64,000 nucleotides of DNA from Wuchereria bancrofti (GCA_005281725.1 SSBO01000017.1:62001-126000); one strand, 5' to 3'; positions 23,387 to 38,329 are shown, counted from the first letter of the stretch. Numbers and translations: made by a program. The notes: a model not told the origin generated them from the sequence alone.

Positions 23387-26300
23387 TCACGAATATGTCG
23401 TGATGACTTCTTTGCCTGTTCCTCGAATAAATAAAATACGAGGAATTTTATCAGACAATACTTCAAGATAGTGCATGTAATCATCAAGGCCTGAAATATT
23501 TGCAGAAATTAGTTCAATTATTCAAATTTAACATTAGGAAAATTCTGGACATGAAGTAAATAAGACGTTTAGTTTTTTGCATATCCTTCAGTTAAGCTAT
23601 TTTCAAAAGTACACTTTGGTATACGCAATAATATGAAAGACTGTAAAGTTTTGCCTTCATATTTGTTTAATTTTGCTTTAGACATTTTGAATTAGATACC
23701 TTCTTTGGCAACGGGAGGCTTTGGTAAATTGAGCAGCACTAGCTGACTATCAGCGGAATTTGCAAGGATTAATTCATTTAGTCGAACTGCTGTGTGCATT
23801 TTCCGTACCTGTAGTTTTTTAAAAATTGACTGACTTAATTTCACTGTGAAATAATAAGAATTCAACTTACACAAATGTGACAGTTAATGTAGTAAATCAA
23901 AAGTGCTAATGAACTTTGATAATGAACAGTAGATTGGGCATAACAAGTTAGTAAAACGAGTTGAAATAATGGTATTTTAATTATAAAATTTAGCAGGTAT
24001 ATTTGGAAGACTAATTTATTGACCTGGCCTATTACATACTTTTTTTTTGTCTAGCATTCTGAATTTTTTATCGCGATCATCTTTGTTATTTTCTCCAACA
24101 GTTTCATTCTTCGATTCTGCTATTGTCACTCGCCTGTTGCAAAGGATTTATATAAAAAAATAAACTGAACACTCCAGCCCGTTACATTTGCTGTTGTAAC
24201 GGAAGAACTGTGAAAATTGATAAATAACTGAGAAATCGAGAAGTAAAATTTCGAAGAAATTTAGTAATTTTAAAAGTTGTTTAGTTGGAAACAAAAACAT
24301 GAGAAGTTACTTTTCATCATGGTTTGATGGCATTTTTTCCAGAGACGATGCTCCTTTCTTCACCGAGGATACTTTCTCTTTCGACGATGCCGGCGTTTCT
24401 TCATTATCATCATCATTTTTATCATTAGTCTTCCCCTTTGTCTCACTGTCTGTATCGTTATCATCACTATTCAACTTGCCATTTTGCTTCATTTCTGCCA
24501 AAATCGACGGCTGAATATTTCAAAATCTGGTTAAAATCAAGTTTTATTCCTAAATTTCTTCGGATAATAATGTTTCTTACCGATATTTTATTTAATTTCC
24601 CTTTTATTTCATACATTTCGTGCATATATCGAGTCCTTTCCTCCATAAGAAGTGTTCTTTCGAAAGCATTTTTTGAAATTTTAGGATCTGATAGCTCTAT
24701 GACCTGACAGTATAGCATAAAATAAACATGAGATAAAAGTCAGGTTAGTGAAAACAGACTTTATGTTAAAATGTTTTAAAATTTCTCTACTAAATAAAAA
24801 ATAAGAACTGTTAAGTAAAATTTGTTTTTCCCATTCTTCAGTTTTCGGCTGAAATTTGAAAATATTCATTGAGTAAATAAAAGTTAAACAAAATTTGTCA
24901 AGCTTGATTTAACCAGAAATTTAAAAGTAATCTCAAATAAATAAGGCATTTATCATAAAATAAACTCAATACAAAAATTTCATATTGAAATGCGTTTGAT
25001 TTACCATTATTCTGGCATCAATCCTTAGCTGATAAACATATTTCTGAAGATCTGCTTGTAGTTTTGTGTTATTATCCATTTCCTGTGCAATTGCTATCAC
25101 TCGAAGTTTGCACCCCCGCCATACCTTTGAATAGAAATCACCGTCTGCTGCTGATCGATAATTTTTAAAATTATCACATGCTCATATCGATTACCAAATT
25201 TATGGGAAAAAAGTTCTAAAAAAATTCACAGTAGCCAACGAATTAATATGTCAACTTCGAGTTCCTCAAAAAGCCTCATTTAACAAATTATTTTCTAAAA
25301 AATATATATTCAAATATAAATTTGTTTGTGAAACAACTATACTTTGCTTTGAGTCAATAAGTAAGCGACAAGTATACAAAGACCACCATCTTGTACAATC
25401 CAGTACACGTCAATGGTTCCAGAAAGACGAATAGCAGAAACTGGGAAATTAACAATATCTTTAGCAACAACTAGACACATATCCGTTGCAACACCAGCAT
25501 GCAATTTATCTATAAATTTAGTTTTAAGAATTCAATAAGTCTTCCCACATCTTCGAAAAAATTAAAATGAAATCTTTATGAGTTATAAGAAATTTATATA
25601 ATAATTTTGAACGTGCTTAAAATCTCTATTGTAGTGACCAAATTTACCTGTGAATGTATGATATTCCGAATCAATGGCTTCACATAAAGAGCCATGAGTG
25701 TGAACAGGCCAACTTAACAGAAGCGTATTTGGTCGTAATCCACCCATTCCGACACTTTGAATTAATGTTGAAACACTTCCTCCAATCTATATCAGATTTT
25801 TAGTTTATTTTACACGACAAAAACGTTGAAATTTATAACAGATAATTCCATGATGATAGCCATTAATGGTTGTTTAAAAAATGGTTTAACGGCTCCACAA
25901 GAAGATTAAGTATAGCCGTTTTGTATTAAATCGCTGGATGGTTCATAGGCTATAACAGAGAAAAATTCTATTTACTTGTGTTTCACCGTACACCAACGTT
26001 TTTGCGAAGCCACGAAGTCTAATTTGATTCATATCGAATTCCATTCGTGCTTTTACCTGTTTTAATACTCATGATCACGAAACTTTATTAAAGCTTTGAT
26101 TCCACCTTCTTCAAATTAATGAAAAGATTTTTCTATAAACTTTCAAGTTTAAAACTCTTATCGAATTAACAAAAATCATATAACGGTTCAGTGCCTAAGT
26201 TATAAAACAAAGCATACCTCCTCTGCCTTTTTCCTATCATCGATAACTAGAGGATTGCCACGTATAAATGCGACAACAATGGTTAAGCCACGACTGGCTT

Positions 26301-29300
26301 TAAGCTGTGATGCTAAATTGATCAAATTCAAATAGCGCATATCAACAAGTTCTTTGGACCAAGGCATTGACAGAAGCAATAATAACTGCGGTCTGAAATT
26401 ATACCAAAATAATAATTATTTGAGTTGGATTACAGGAAATTGCCATAATACAGCGGGCTGCAAGCATGAAATATATTTTCTATAAATATTAAATTTGTAA
26501 TAAAATTTGAAAATTATGGAAAACTGCACCGGAAATTCTTTGGATGTGGGTCTTTCTCATTAATTTTCATCAACGAATATTGCGCTGTTGTCAGGGCTAA
26601 CCCACGGATTCCATCGCCCCATTCTTTCTTAGCACTGAAAAATTATTGAAAGCTAAAATATGTGTGAATAATAAGGCTTAACAATACTCAACTCTCGTGA
26701 TTCTTTGGTTCTTCTTTTTCTCTTCCTTTTACAACTCTAAATTAATAAACTAATGTAATAATTTACCCTTTCCATTCCACATATTTGTATATAACAAGAC
26801 AAAGCACACATGAAACAATTGCATAGTCCCAGTGGGTGCTAAACATGATAAAAAAACACAGTCCTGCGCCAAGTAATGCTAAAGACCTGAAAAGGAGTAA
26901 TTGAAATCGAATTTCCAGAATTAACAGGGAGTTTTATTAAAAATATTGCGAAGATGAGGAAATTCTGTAATATATAACAAATTAAACTTTGAATTTTTTG
27001 GAAATTACTGTACCAAGATAAGTGCTGGGTGAGTAAGTTAGTGCAGCACCTAACGGTCGCACGCTCACACTAAATAGGATCGTATCCAGTCACTAAAATG
27101 TGACGAAACAGCTGAGAAAAACTGATCGTTCCAGCCATTTAGTCTAGTAAGACGTTCAGGTCGATGTGAAATTTTATTGTTTTTGTTAAAATTTCATATA
27201 TTTATTCTGCAATGTTATGTTCTCCGATCCTTACGCAATAGTGTTTTGTGTCGGATTTCTTACGGTCAGAGATAAAATAATTTTCCTCAATCTATTACGC
27301 TAACCAGTGGTAGAATTTGAATCGCGGTCTCCAGTTAGGTGCACCGAGTAGTGAGTGCAATGCACAGATCAAATTCACAAATGCGTAGCACATCAAGAAG
27401 AAGAAATCAACCACGGCGGCTATATGATCCATTGCACCCATCAGTATTGATAATTCCGCTATTATGATTGTTATTACCAATCTATTAAAAAATTACATTC
27501 TAAATCTATTCCGTCAGAGCATATTGACAGTATCAGTTATTGAAGTTGTAAATGATAACAAATGACAAGCGATCATTATTTAATAGCATGCGTTGTAAGA
27601 TAATTTTAAAAATGAAACTGTAAGTACCCTTTAAATGGCTCATTTTTGGACGTAACTTTTGCAAATGGTTTCAAAACTGGTATTACGTCGTCTTTAGCAA
27701 TTGACTGTAGGAGACGTGGCGCACCTCAAAAAAATCATACGTAAACTTAGCATCCACGATCTTACAGTTTTCTTCCAGAATATTTACTGCAGTTCATTTT
27801 TCAAAATTTAAATTATGTAACATTATTAAATTCAATAAATCTTCCTAATTTCGAGGCTGAAAATTCTTGAATTCATAGAACTTGCTTTACTCTTACAGAT
27901 TTAACAATTGTGAAATCTAAGAAAGCAATTCCAAATGTCCCAACGTTATACAAATAATGGTGTTAAATATTTTGGCATCTTACAGTGATATCTAAAATTC
28001 TGATGAAAAACTTAGAGACACTAAAAGTTGGCTTAAAAATGAAACTCTAAATGTGTTTGTGTGTTCAATCAGAAAAACATTTGAACTTACTGCAGAGACA
28101 CTGGAGAGCAGCACCAAATGTCGACAGAAATGATCCAACCAATAAAAGCCATTCTGTCGGCCAAGCTAAATTAGCAACGATCATACCACCACGCAATGAC
28201 TGTCCATATCTGTACAAATTTCTGTGGTTGAAATCTGCTTCCTCTAATCAAACTATTTTAAACAAAGAAAAAGAAAGTGCTTCCTAAAAACTTCAATCTC
28301 TACATAAATTTTTGAGACTGAATTCAATGAAAGTTAATTTTTGATCAAAAATTAACAACAAACAAACTTGTCTCGCAATATAGCACCATTAATTGTGGCA
28401 CCAAAAACCAAAGCAAGCGAGAAATAGATGAATGATGTCGTCAATTGAGCAGCAATAGTACCAGCTGGGATTGAGAAATTTGGATCCTTTAAATCTCCTG
28501 CAAATAGAAATTTATTGGTAAGTTATACCAAAAGCTGTAGTATCAAAAGTGCTGAACTCAATCAAACATGTTACTTAATATTAAAATGTTAAGTTGAAAA
28601 TTATTTTATTAATACGAACCGCTCATGTTAGCACCGGTCAGAATTCCAGTAACTGCCGGAAAATAAATGGCAAGCAGCATAAAAAATGTTGTCTTAACGT
28701 CCTGGAATACTTCTACATTTCGGTCAGCTAATTTTCCCCTTAGATATTCATTTTTGCCAACATAATTTGGACCCAAATTATCTGCAATTCAGTGTTTTTT
28801 CTGATTTGATATTGCTCAACAGTCACAAAAACTTGCTGTTTGATTAAAATCATCAATATTTCTTGAAATTCTGATTTTTGATCTGAAAATTATCAGAATA
28901 CTTACCGACAAATGCATTGCTTCCAAATCCTGGAAAACCATTTACGCAACGTAAATCATTTTTAACGAACATTTCAGAGCATTCACCATTTGGACAAAAA
29001 TAATTTAGTAATGGTCCACTGTAACAAAGAAATCTTTCAAAACAGAACGAATTAAAACTACTCAATAAATAGAATGTGAAAAAAAGATTTTAATAATTGA
29101 AATTAGTAAAAAATAAATAAATTGAAAATTAAATTTGAAAAAACTAACGGCACAGAAGCATTGCAGTAACTACAAATATCAGAAAGCGGAGCGTCATCAG
29201 GCAAAACGATTCGTGCTTGTAATAAATGTTTACCCAACATGCATACACTAAATCCACAGAGGTGAAGAAAAAGAAAAATGGATGAAATCTAAAATATTTA

Positions 29301-32300
29301 TTTCAACTAAAATTCTGTTATTCGACCACTCCTTGCTGAACATGAAATTCGGATAGGATGAAGTGTGCAAAAATTATTTCCAAACCATTCATATGATATC
29401 TTTTGTTGCAGATATCATTTAATTATTTATTTCATTTCAAATAAATGAGTTTTTAGAGGATTGATTCATGCGGATACTTCTATAATAATTCCTAAAACAT
29501 ACTGTTGTGCATCAGACGACGTGATCGTTTTTTCAATCCCGCCAGCGTAACAAGCGAAGATTGATAGGATAACACAAAACAATGATATCTATAATTATTC
29601 AGCAAAGTAAAATCAAGATTGAAAAACTTTTTAATTTAATTTCAACAAATTTGAATTTATTAAGTTTATAAAGAGGAAATTATTGGTACGTAAAAAAAAA
29701 TCACCGGTGCAAACAGCTGGACGAATTTAACCCCCATCGCAACAATTGCAAATTCTAGCAGCAACAAAATCGTGGAATAAAATCGCAAGTTATGTGACAT
29801 CCAACCCATCAATCCTGCAAACTTATTTTGCGGGCACAATATTTGTTAGATATAAATTCTTTAACGTTATGTCAAAAAAATTACCTGTGTCTGAATGAAC
29901 TTCTGTACCACCGATTGTCAAACCAGGAAATATGTAAAGCTGAAATTAAACTGCAATTATAAAGATAAATTTTTTGTCACACACATTCATAAAGTTTCGC
30001 AGGAATAAATCCGAAAATGACTCGCAAACATGAGAATTTGTCTAAAGTTATGCTTTTCTAGGGATCAAACAAAAAAAATCAAAGTTTTAGTGGCATAATC
30101 TCTATAAGAGAATATAGACCAGTAATATTTCGACACCGCCAACGAGATACATCGCTGTGGCAACGGTATTAGCCAAATAAAACAATATGCCAACAGCTGA
30201 GCCAAATTCAGGTCCAAGATTTCGCGAAATCATGAAATATGCACCGCCACTTTCTACGACTCCATTTGTTGCTATAGCTGACAAGCTTATGCTTGTCAAA
30301 AAGGTCTGCAAATAATTCATTTAATGGTTTTAAAAAATTTTCAAATAAATAATCGCAATAAATATACGTACTTCGGTGTGTAATATGCAGAAATTGCCTT
30401 CAAATCTTTAATTGTTGAAAAATAGAAGAGATAAAAATCCAGAGACGATGACGACCACAATAAATTTAATAGCTCAAAGCTGAATGTATACAATAAAATT
30501 AAAGAAGAGAATCGCTTATAAAATAAATACCAAACAATCTGGCATAAAATTGAGCGTATGATGAAATAACTGGGATCAGTACCTAAATGTTATCAAATTT
30601 AACCGAATTTACTGAAACGATTCAAAATGTGACAACTAACACAAAGACAGCAGATAAACAGTAGGAAGAAGGTTTGAGCGATACCAGCTATACCCACCAT
30701 CCAGAAAAGACGTATAAACATAGTTACACCAAGGATATGTTGAATTGTTGGTAGATAAACACCCAGCATGACACCAAGTTCTGCCTGAAAATACAAAATA
30801 GCAATCGTTGATGCATATTTGTCAAATATTAATTTACAAATAACATTAAATTTTCCCATAAAATTTATATCAAATAATGATTAAAGTTTTTAAAAACGAA
30901 AGAGTTTACAATAAGCATTGCTTACCTTAGCATGCTTACTTTTCTCACGTTCTAATGGGCCTGGTGTGGTATAACCCTTGAGGTAGGAACTAATGAAAGG
31001 TTCACTTGGCTCTTCAAACAAAGCCAAGTTATTCCCGCCGATGCTTTTCCTTGCTTTGAATGAGTCCCACAACATCGAAAAACGACGAGAATCATCTGCA
31101 ATGATACTAAGATGCAAAAATTAATCCTTATCATTGAAATTTTGATTATAACACATTAATTACAAACACTGAAAGAAATGCAATGATAAAGGAGAAGAAA
31201 CAACCTTCCTTATCGAGTCCAATGATAACACTTCCTTGTCGACTGTTCCTATCTGGTCGAACCTCTCCATGTCCACCTGTTGAATTTATGCTGCAAGAAC
31301 TACATATGAAATTGAACTGAGAAAGATAAAGTTTATGCATGATTCAGTGTATTTAACGCATCATTTCAGCTGTCTTGAACGACTCTTTCTCTTTTCGTTT
31401 ACTAAAAAGACTTGAATTGTGACAATTCAATTTTTTGAGTCACTTTAGGGAAATCATGAGCAATTTAAGCAAATTGTGGGCATTAACCACTATGATAAGG
31501 TAAAGAAAATTTATGTACTTTTTACTTTATCATTTACTCAAATCTAAAGGTTTGAAATGCTCGACGCAGAATGGATTATGAGAATAATAAAAAGATATTA
31601 GTTTTGCGGTTTGAAAAAATACGATTCAGAAATTACCATCTGATATTTTCAAGACTTCCTAATAAATTGTCACTTTAGCGTACAACTAGTTGCCAACGTG
31701 AAAGGCAAAAGGTATTGTCACAAACCTTGTTTCAGCAGCAGAATCATTTTTTGAATTAGCCACTGCTGACTGTTCTTCTCCGAAGATTTCTTTCTTCATC
31801 AAGTTTATACCTTTCCGCCACGGCCCCCACCTTAAAAATATACAAGCAATTTTACTGATATTTACTTATTCGTACAACAATAAATTACTAGCTACAAATT
31901 GTAGTCAAACCAGCTGTTCTTAATTTACTTTTTGGATTTTCATTGATTACTTTCTTTATTTGATTTTCTTATACCATTGCTTATTTCCCTATAAGTGGAG
32001 GAACTGGCCGTAGAATTTCATCTATTTTAAAATTTGAAAGGCAAAAAAAAAAATGCTTTAAAAAATTTGTCGCAGTAGAAAAATCCACAGTTTTTTTTTT
32101 TGTTTACATGGTTTTACAAGAAATGAATAATTTCTGATTAGGGTAAGGTAATGCTAATTGGATGTTACAACGAATAACAAACAACATAGTCAAGGGCTAT
32201 TAAATTTTCTTCTAATTAGTTAACTATATGGTGTAAAAAACTAAAAAAGAAAGTGACACAATAGCACGTAACAAGTAATGCAAAAAATATATAATATAAA

Positions 32301-35300
32301 TTCATAAAAAAGATAAATAAAAATTCTGGAAAAAAAGAATGCTAATTGGATGATGGTCAATCTATTTCTATTGCACCAAATCATAGTTGAAAGTATCGTC
32401 TGAGGTGCCACTAGGATCCTTCATTTACAATATCGTCGTCAATTCGCCTTTCTTAACCGGTTTATTTTTTTTTTTACTATTCAATACTATGGTACAAAAT
32501 TTTGCCAAAATTTTTTCTTTTTTTGTTTAAAGTAAGCAAAAATATTTTATACGTAAAAAATTTTTTCCTATGAAATAATCCTTTATTTATTGAAGCCAAT
32601 TCAAATACTTTTAATAAAGAAGTAAATAAATGAATAGCTTATTCAATATCCTGCACAATTTCACTTTTTGACAATTTTTTTTGATCATTAACAATCCCTA
32701 AAACATTGGAATTGTTAACATTTATACATTTATTTTTGGCCATGTTCTGTTGGTAATAATAAATTATTAACGCAAACAAAAATAACACGAGTTCTTTTGA
32801 AATTATAGCGTTTTTTTTAGAATGATTTTAAATCAATCATTGACTCGACAAAACCGTAGGAATCCAAGTTATCACTATTTTATGTGATAATAAATTAATG
32901 AAAAGTCATCGAGTTGGATGGACCAGTTAAAAAGAAATCCACATCATCTTAGTATATCAACTTTCTTGCCAAAAATTCGTATTTTTTCTTCTTTTTTTAT
33001 TTATTTTTAAGCAAAAGTCTGAAACAGCTTAAGTTGAATTTTGAGAATTTTAATATGTAATCCATTGTACCTAATTTAAAATTATTCGCCATTTATTGGA
33101 ATGTGGAACTGTACTTGTAACTTTTTATTATTAATTTTTTAGAAAATATTTATGCATCATTAAGGCTAAATGAAAATAGGTTCAATATTAACTATTAAAA
33201 TCATTAGAAATGAAAAGCGAGCAATTTTTCATTATTTTTATTAGAAAGTTGATAATATTGGTTAATGATCATTTATTTAAGCATTACATGTATATATGAG
33301 GATATAAGGGAAAATATTTCCTTCTGATAAAAACTGAATGATTCAATTAAATGGGAAAAATAGCCAAAAGAAATAAATTAATATTTTTTAGCAATTTTAT
33401 TAGTGAGAACTATTCGTGATTTAACTTTTTGAGAAACAATATTTATAAGTTTGTCATTAAGTATCAGCGAATCAAACCACTAGATTTAAAAAAGATTTTT
33501 AAAAATGAAAAAAATATTTCCAAAATCATGCTTAATGGACAAATTATAAGCCTCAGTCATCCAAAATGGAATATCTGGAAAGTTCAAAAATCAGACAGCA
33601 TCTCCAGCCTTTCATGAACAAGATAGGAAGGTATACATTTATAGTCGTGAAACAACCACAGCAAACCAATTTTACATACGCATGTTAAAACAACTCATAC
33701 CGATTTCTCCTCCCATCTTTCATGTCGTAATTTCCTCTCTTAAACGCTCAAAGAACGTATTCTAAATGATTTTACACTGAATGATTGATAATTTTGATCG
33801 GCAAAAATTTTGGAAAATTGATTCATTTGATTTTGCAATAGTATCAAATGATATTCTTGTGAATGAATTTAGTGGACAAAAAATTTTGATAAAATCTACT
33901 GAAACTTAAAAAGCAAATTTTGTTCATCAAAAAGATGTTTATTATCATGCTAGATTCTAAATGAAGGCATGAGCACGGAGAATTAAATAAGATTATGATT
34001 TTTGCTCAGTTTTTTAAAATTGAAAGTGATAACATTTAATGTAACGTATATGATGAAAATAAAACAGCTAAATGGTATTGAAATTTTCAACTGATAACGA
34101 ATATTTGCTAGAAAAAAAAATGACAAAAATTTTCTCAAACTTGAAATACTTTTCAAATACCAAATAATTGAAATAACAAGCTTTCAGTTTTCGAGAATAT
34201 AGTGATGGTAAAAAGAAATTTGAAAGATTTCGCAAAGTGAAATATATGTTTTGATGAGAACATTTGGTAATAAATAATAACTTACATCGTGGAAGTAACT
34301 CGGTTGATCAGAGAAAAAGAATTCTTAGAGCACCAACAAGTATACAAACGTAAAATATATTTACATTTTGATTATGGCGAAAAGATCAATTTAGACCGGT
34401 TTCTCTTGCTTTTAATTAAAAAAGTTGATTAAGCATTTTTTTGAAAATTTCTCGAATACATCCATGTTCGTATCTAAATAGACGATGTTAAAAAGTAGTA
34501 AATTAATTAAAAACATAAAATTAATTAAAGAATACCTATCTTATTTTATTTTATCAAAAATTTAATTAATATCATGATTCAGTTACACATTTGTTTATAA
34601 GCAAAGTAGATACCGTGGAAATGATGAATATTTCTTTTTCAAGTTCAGTTGATAGCTCATAAGTTGTTGCAATCGAAATATTATAGGTATACTTCGGTTT
34701 TTTACATTTTATTGGAGATATTTGAATCGTTTCCCGACAATGTTTAAATTCTAAGTTTCTTTATATGTGAATTAAACTCAAATGTGAATTAAACTGGACC
34801 AATTAACTGGTTGAAATGAAATAGAATAGTGTTTAGGAAAAACAATCAAAAACTATAGTTGATTTAGTTGCAAAAGTCTCCTTAATCAAAATGTTGAAAA
34901 TAAGAAAATAGCGTTCGACGTAATCGAAGAAACAGCAAACCTACAAAAGCATTTCGAATAAGTAAAAGGATATTTCAGCGGAAAAATGAAATAATCGGGA
35001 AAATTTCTTTAGTTTATCTTACCAAACATCAGCGTTTTTGTTGTAATAATACGGTTTCTTCTCGCAGCGCCTGACAGAAGATTTTAAAAACAAAGATGCA
35101 TACGACCTTTATAAGGTTATATCACTGATAAGATGGCCAGTCAAAAAATGTTGACCTTGCATATGACATGTTCGTAATGTATTCTCATGTCCCTATCATT
35201 TTTACGAAAGAGTAAGATAGGGCGGAAATTTTCACCAATTACTGATATTTCACGTATGTAATTATTGTCCATTCGAAGGAAACGAATTAGACATTATTCA

Positions 35301-36257
35301 TAGCAGAGTACCTAAGTCACAAAATAAATATATCAACAACTAATTAAACATTGAGAAATGAAAATAGTACTTCAAAAATGGTTTTTTCAAACATTTTCCT
35401 GACTTATTCTGAAATCAGCAAGTAAACAACTCTAGAAACAAAACAGATCACTTGTTTATTTTAGATTATGTCATGTGTTATTTCATACTTTCTCAAACAC
35501 TGCGAAGCAAAAGCCTTTAATTAAAGTAATTTTTTTTTTTTTTGTTTGCAAAAACTACAACAAAAAGGAACTTAACCTAACTTTCATTTGCCACTACTAG
35601 TTATATTTTAACTTATTACATACTTTTTCTTCATTTTAAATAATTAATTTTCTTCCTAACTAATATTTATTGATTTAAGTTCCATCCAAACGAATGGAAC
35701 GGATGGGAGTTTCCTTTTAATCACAAAATTTTGTGTTGTGACGAAAAATTAAATTAAAATTTGGTTCTAAAGTTACTGAAAAACTAAAAGATACAAGACA
35801 AAAACAAAAAAATAAAAATAACAGTGCATTTATAGAAGCATATTTGTAACCTCTTCTTTTGTTTAATATTGATTGTTTTCCTGACAACCTCAAGACTTAT
35901 TTTTCACAGTGAATGAAGCAGTTCAGGATTTCCAGAATGTTTTGACGCAACTAAATGCTATAAAATGACTTTTCACTTTCACATATACTTGTTACAAACC
36001 CAACATCAGAATGATATGCACTGTTTACACACTTAATACTCGAGAGTAGATGACCATTGATGAGTATAAGTGTCATGCGCACTCATGTATGTTGCAGCCT
36101 GTGATAATATTTCATTCCTCAATAAAATTGTACATCCTGTGAAAGGAAGGGAATGAAATATGTAATACCTTTGGCCAAGTGATACATTCATCTCAGACTC
36201 ATCCACATTGAAAACAGTCAATCTTGGCTTGCTCGGTAATCGAGGTAGTTCTGTCAT
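23387..36257 (-). CDS. K-Cl cotransporter, SLC12/KCC family (28 exons, complete)
   Basis: Exons: 36257-36169, 31830-31726, 31290-31205, 31095-30926, 30784-30641, 30305-30120, 29939-29885, 29814-29705, 29588-29503, 29247-29149, 29018-28906, 28781-28620, 28497-28368, 28209-28091, 27724-27628, 27481-27305, 26886-26767, 26634-26530, 26392-26218, 26056-25976, 25786-25648, 25509-25343, 25124-25005, 24703-24581, 24510-24311, 24133-24040, 23808-23700, 23490-23387. All phases agree: 1154 residues. After a 150-residue cytosolic head comes the 12-helix core ([94 protein letters not shown]), then the long C-terminal domain ending [12 protein letters not shown]. These are KCC rather than NKCC signatures, so it should export K+ and Cl- together at the plasma membrane. 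Which C. elegans paralogue (kcc-1, -2, -3) it matches is not decided. Confidence 0.95.
31831..36168 (-). other. First intron of the KCC gene (4.3 kb)
   Basis: The start-codon exon (36257-36169, donor GTATTA) joins exon 31830-31726 in phase (AG+G = Arg), so everything between is intron. It is extremely AT-rich with many poly-A/T runs. The open frame 33429-33617 (+) inside it looks like chance. Such a long first intron may carry regulatory elements or an alternative promoter; the downstream exon has an in-frame Met (NLMKKEIFG) that could start a shorter isoform. Confidence 0.75.
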
Positions 36258-36272
36258 CTACAATTAAACAAA
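36258..36272 (-). promoter_or_regulatory. Acceptor-like site touching the KCC start codon (possible SL trans-splice site)
   Basis: On the minus strand the sequence before the ATG reads TTTGTTTAATTGTAG, directly followed by ATGACAGAA. An acceptor immediately at the initiator codon is what a spliced-leader trans-splice site or a 5'-UTR intron would look like. Nematodes commonly trans-splice, but no transcript evidence is available here. Confidence 0.45.
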
Positions 36273-38329
36273 TATGTACTGATCACATGTAACGTCGACA
36301 TCGACTGCTATACACATTCATCAATTATCAATCAACAAAAGAAGTTAGGAAATTATTTTTCTAGAATATTACTTGATAGAAAACAATATAGTTCGAAGCA
36401 CATTTCAATAGGTTTTGATATACTGCCAAGTGAGACAATCTAGACATTTTAATTATGTTGCAAAATCACTCTTGCAAGACATACTTTAAATTCCTAAATA
36501 GCGGTTAGAAGTGAGAAAAGAGGGAAATGTATTAATTAAATGATTGAGTTGAAATAGTTATATCCAAAATATAGCTTTACATTTAGGTTAAATGTTAACT
36601 AAATACCAAAACAATTTAATGAGGTGATTTAAATTCTCAGCAGAAATAAGAAAGGAGATAATTTTCTAAGTTCATAAATCTCTTCATCATGTCCATTTAT
36701 TTATTTTTTATTCATTTATTTATTTTCTACATTAGTTCACTGTAAGCCTGAAATTTATCACTCAAAGGCACACAATATTTTGCTGGTTTCATAGAAAATA
36801 CTGCTTCAGTATTCCACTATTTATTATTCCAACTATCATCAGAACATAACTATGCTATAAAGATGATCAAGCTTAATGATATCATACCGAACTTAATTTG
36901 ATGATACAATGGTTAGCACGTGAAAGTAGATATCACAACCAGTGTATACAGCAACTTCAACTGTATGATATGATGAATTGATCTCAGTTTTGGAAATTTT
37001 TGATGAAAACAAGAATAAATTGTATTCTGGTTGAAAAGGCCGAGATAGGAGACCCGTTGGGGAGTGATTAATTTGTTCCTGAAAGTAACTGCAATGTTTT
37101 ACAGGAATACTGATCATTTCCTTTCCTCCCTCTTTCTTTCCCTCTCTCTTCACCTGTTCTGCAAAATCATGCAGAATTTATAAACCGATAAAAGAAACTA
37201 GTCGTATTTCATTTGCATAATCAAATCACCAGCAGATTCCAACAAATTCATTGTCCCGTAAACATATTGTTTTTGCTGGTAGAAAAGCCAGAAAAAACTT
37301 TTGAAATATATATTAATAGCTATCATGTTTACTATGATACAAAAAGGTATTTTTAGTAACCAAGGAAAATTGCTTTCCCTTTCTAAATCAAAGTTTTTCA
37401 GCCACAAGTTAGTTTGGAGGGATCTCATCACTTAATAAATAATTTTTTCATTGATCATTTATAAGTGTTTATGTTGCTGTACACCTTTGCTTCTTTTTTC
37501 ACTCCTTAGTAATTGCCAAAAAAAACCACGTAATGCGTACAGTTTTTATTAGTATTCATAAAATGCTTGAAGTTATGCCCAAATGAAGAACCAAATTATT
37601 GGCAAAGTATCAATGAGCAAATGCAATTCTTGCAAAAAAGTTTTCGACAAATGGAATCCTTGGTAAAAAAAATATAAACATCACGTTTTTCTATGGTAAT
37701 TTTCACATTCCAGCTAATATATTACCGATTAATTCACAAATCATAACATATCAAACCGTTACACTCAACTTCACTAAATTTTTTTCTTTTTTTTTGAAGG
37801 GGAGAGGGAACTCTTTTCAGAAATTAACTAACATCGTCGGAACTTAAGCAATAAGTACTATCTGTCGCCTACGTTGTGGGAATGATCAAGACTTTCCCCT
37901 TTATTACCCTTTTCTTCTGCAGTTTATTTCTCTTTTTTTTCTAAATTTATTTCGTTGTTTGCTTTACCAATTTTCACAACGATGCAGGCCAAACTATTCA
38001 TTGATTATTTGCCTATAAACAATGCATGCACCCTGATGCATATGATGTGCCGCAAATAACTGATTGGTCACTTCGGTCACACTTTTTCAGTAATGAATTT
38101 CAGCAGTTATTAATAAAATTAAAATAGCTAATACCATAATAAAATATGAAAATTTTCAATTCAAATGGTTTGCTTCAATGAGTATATTCAATAAATTAAA
38201 ATCACTAAAATTATGCTGGTGGATAATCGGATCCCCATGGCTAGCAGAATGAATAGCAACAGTTGAAATAATACTCATTTAGAACAGTTAAAAAAAATCC
38301 AAAAGAAAAATTAACAAGAAATATCAGAA
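36273..38329. other. Intergenic; one uncertain small open frame
   Basis: The gap between the KCC start and the 3' end of the secreted-protein gene. Two minus-strand open frames look somewhat protein-like: 37120-36893 (starts MISIPVKHCSYFQ, 75 codons, with an internal TTTCAG) and 37277-37198 (after a TACCAG acceptor, reading GTMNLLESAGDLIMQMKYD then stop). They could be terminal exons of something unrecognised, but they do not join each other in phase. Confidence 0.3.
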
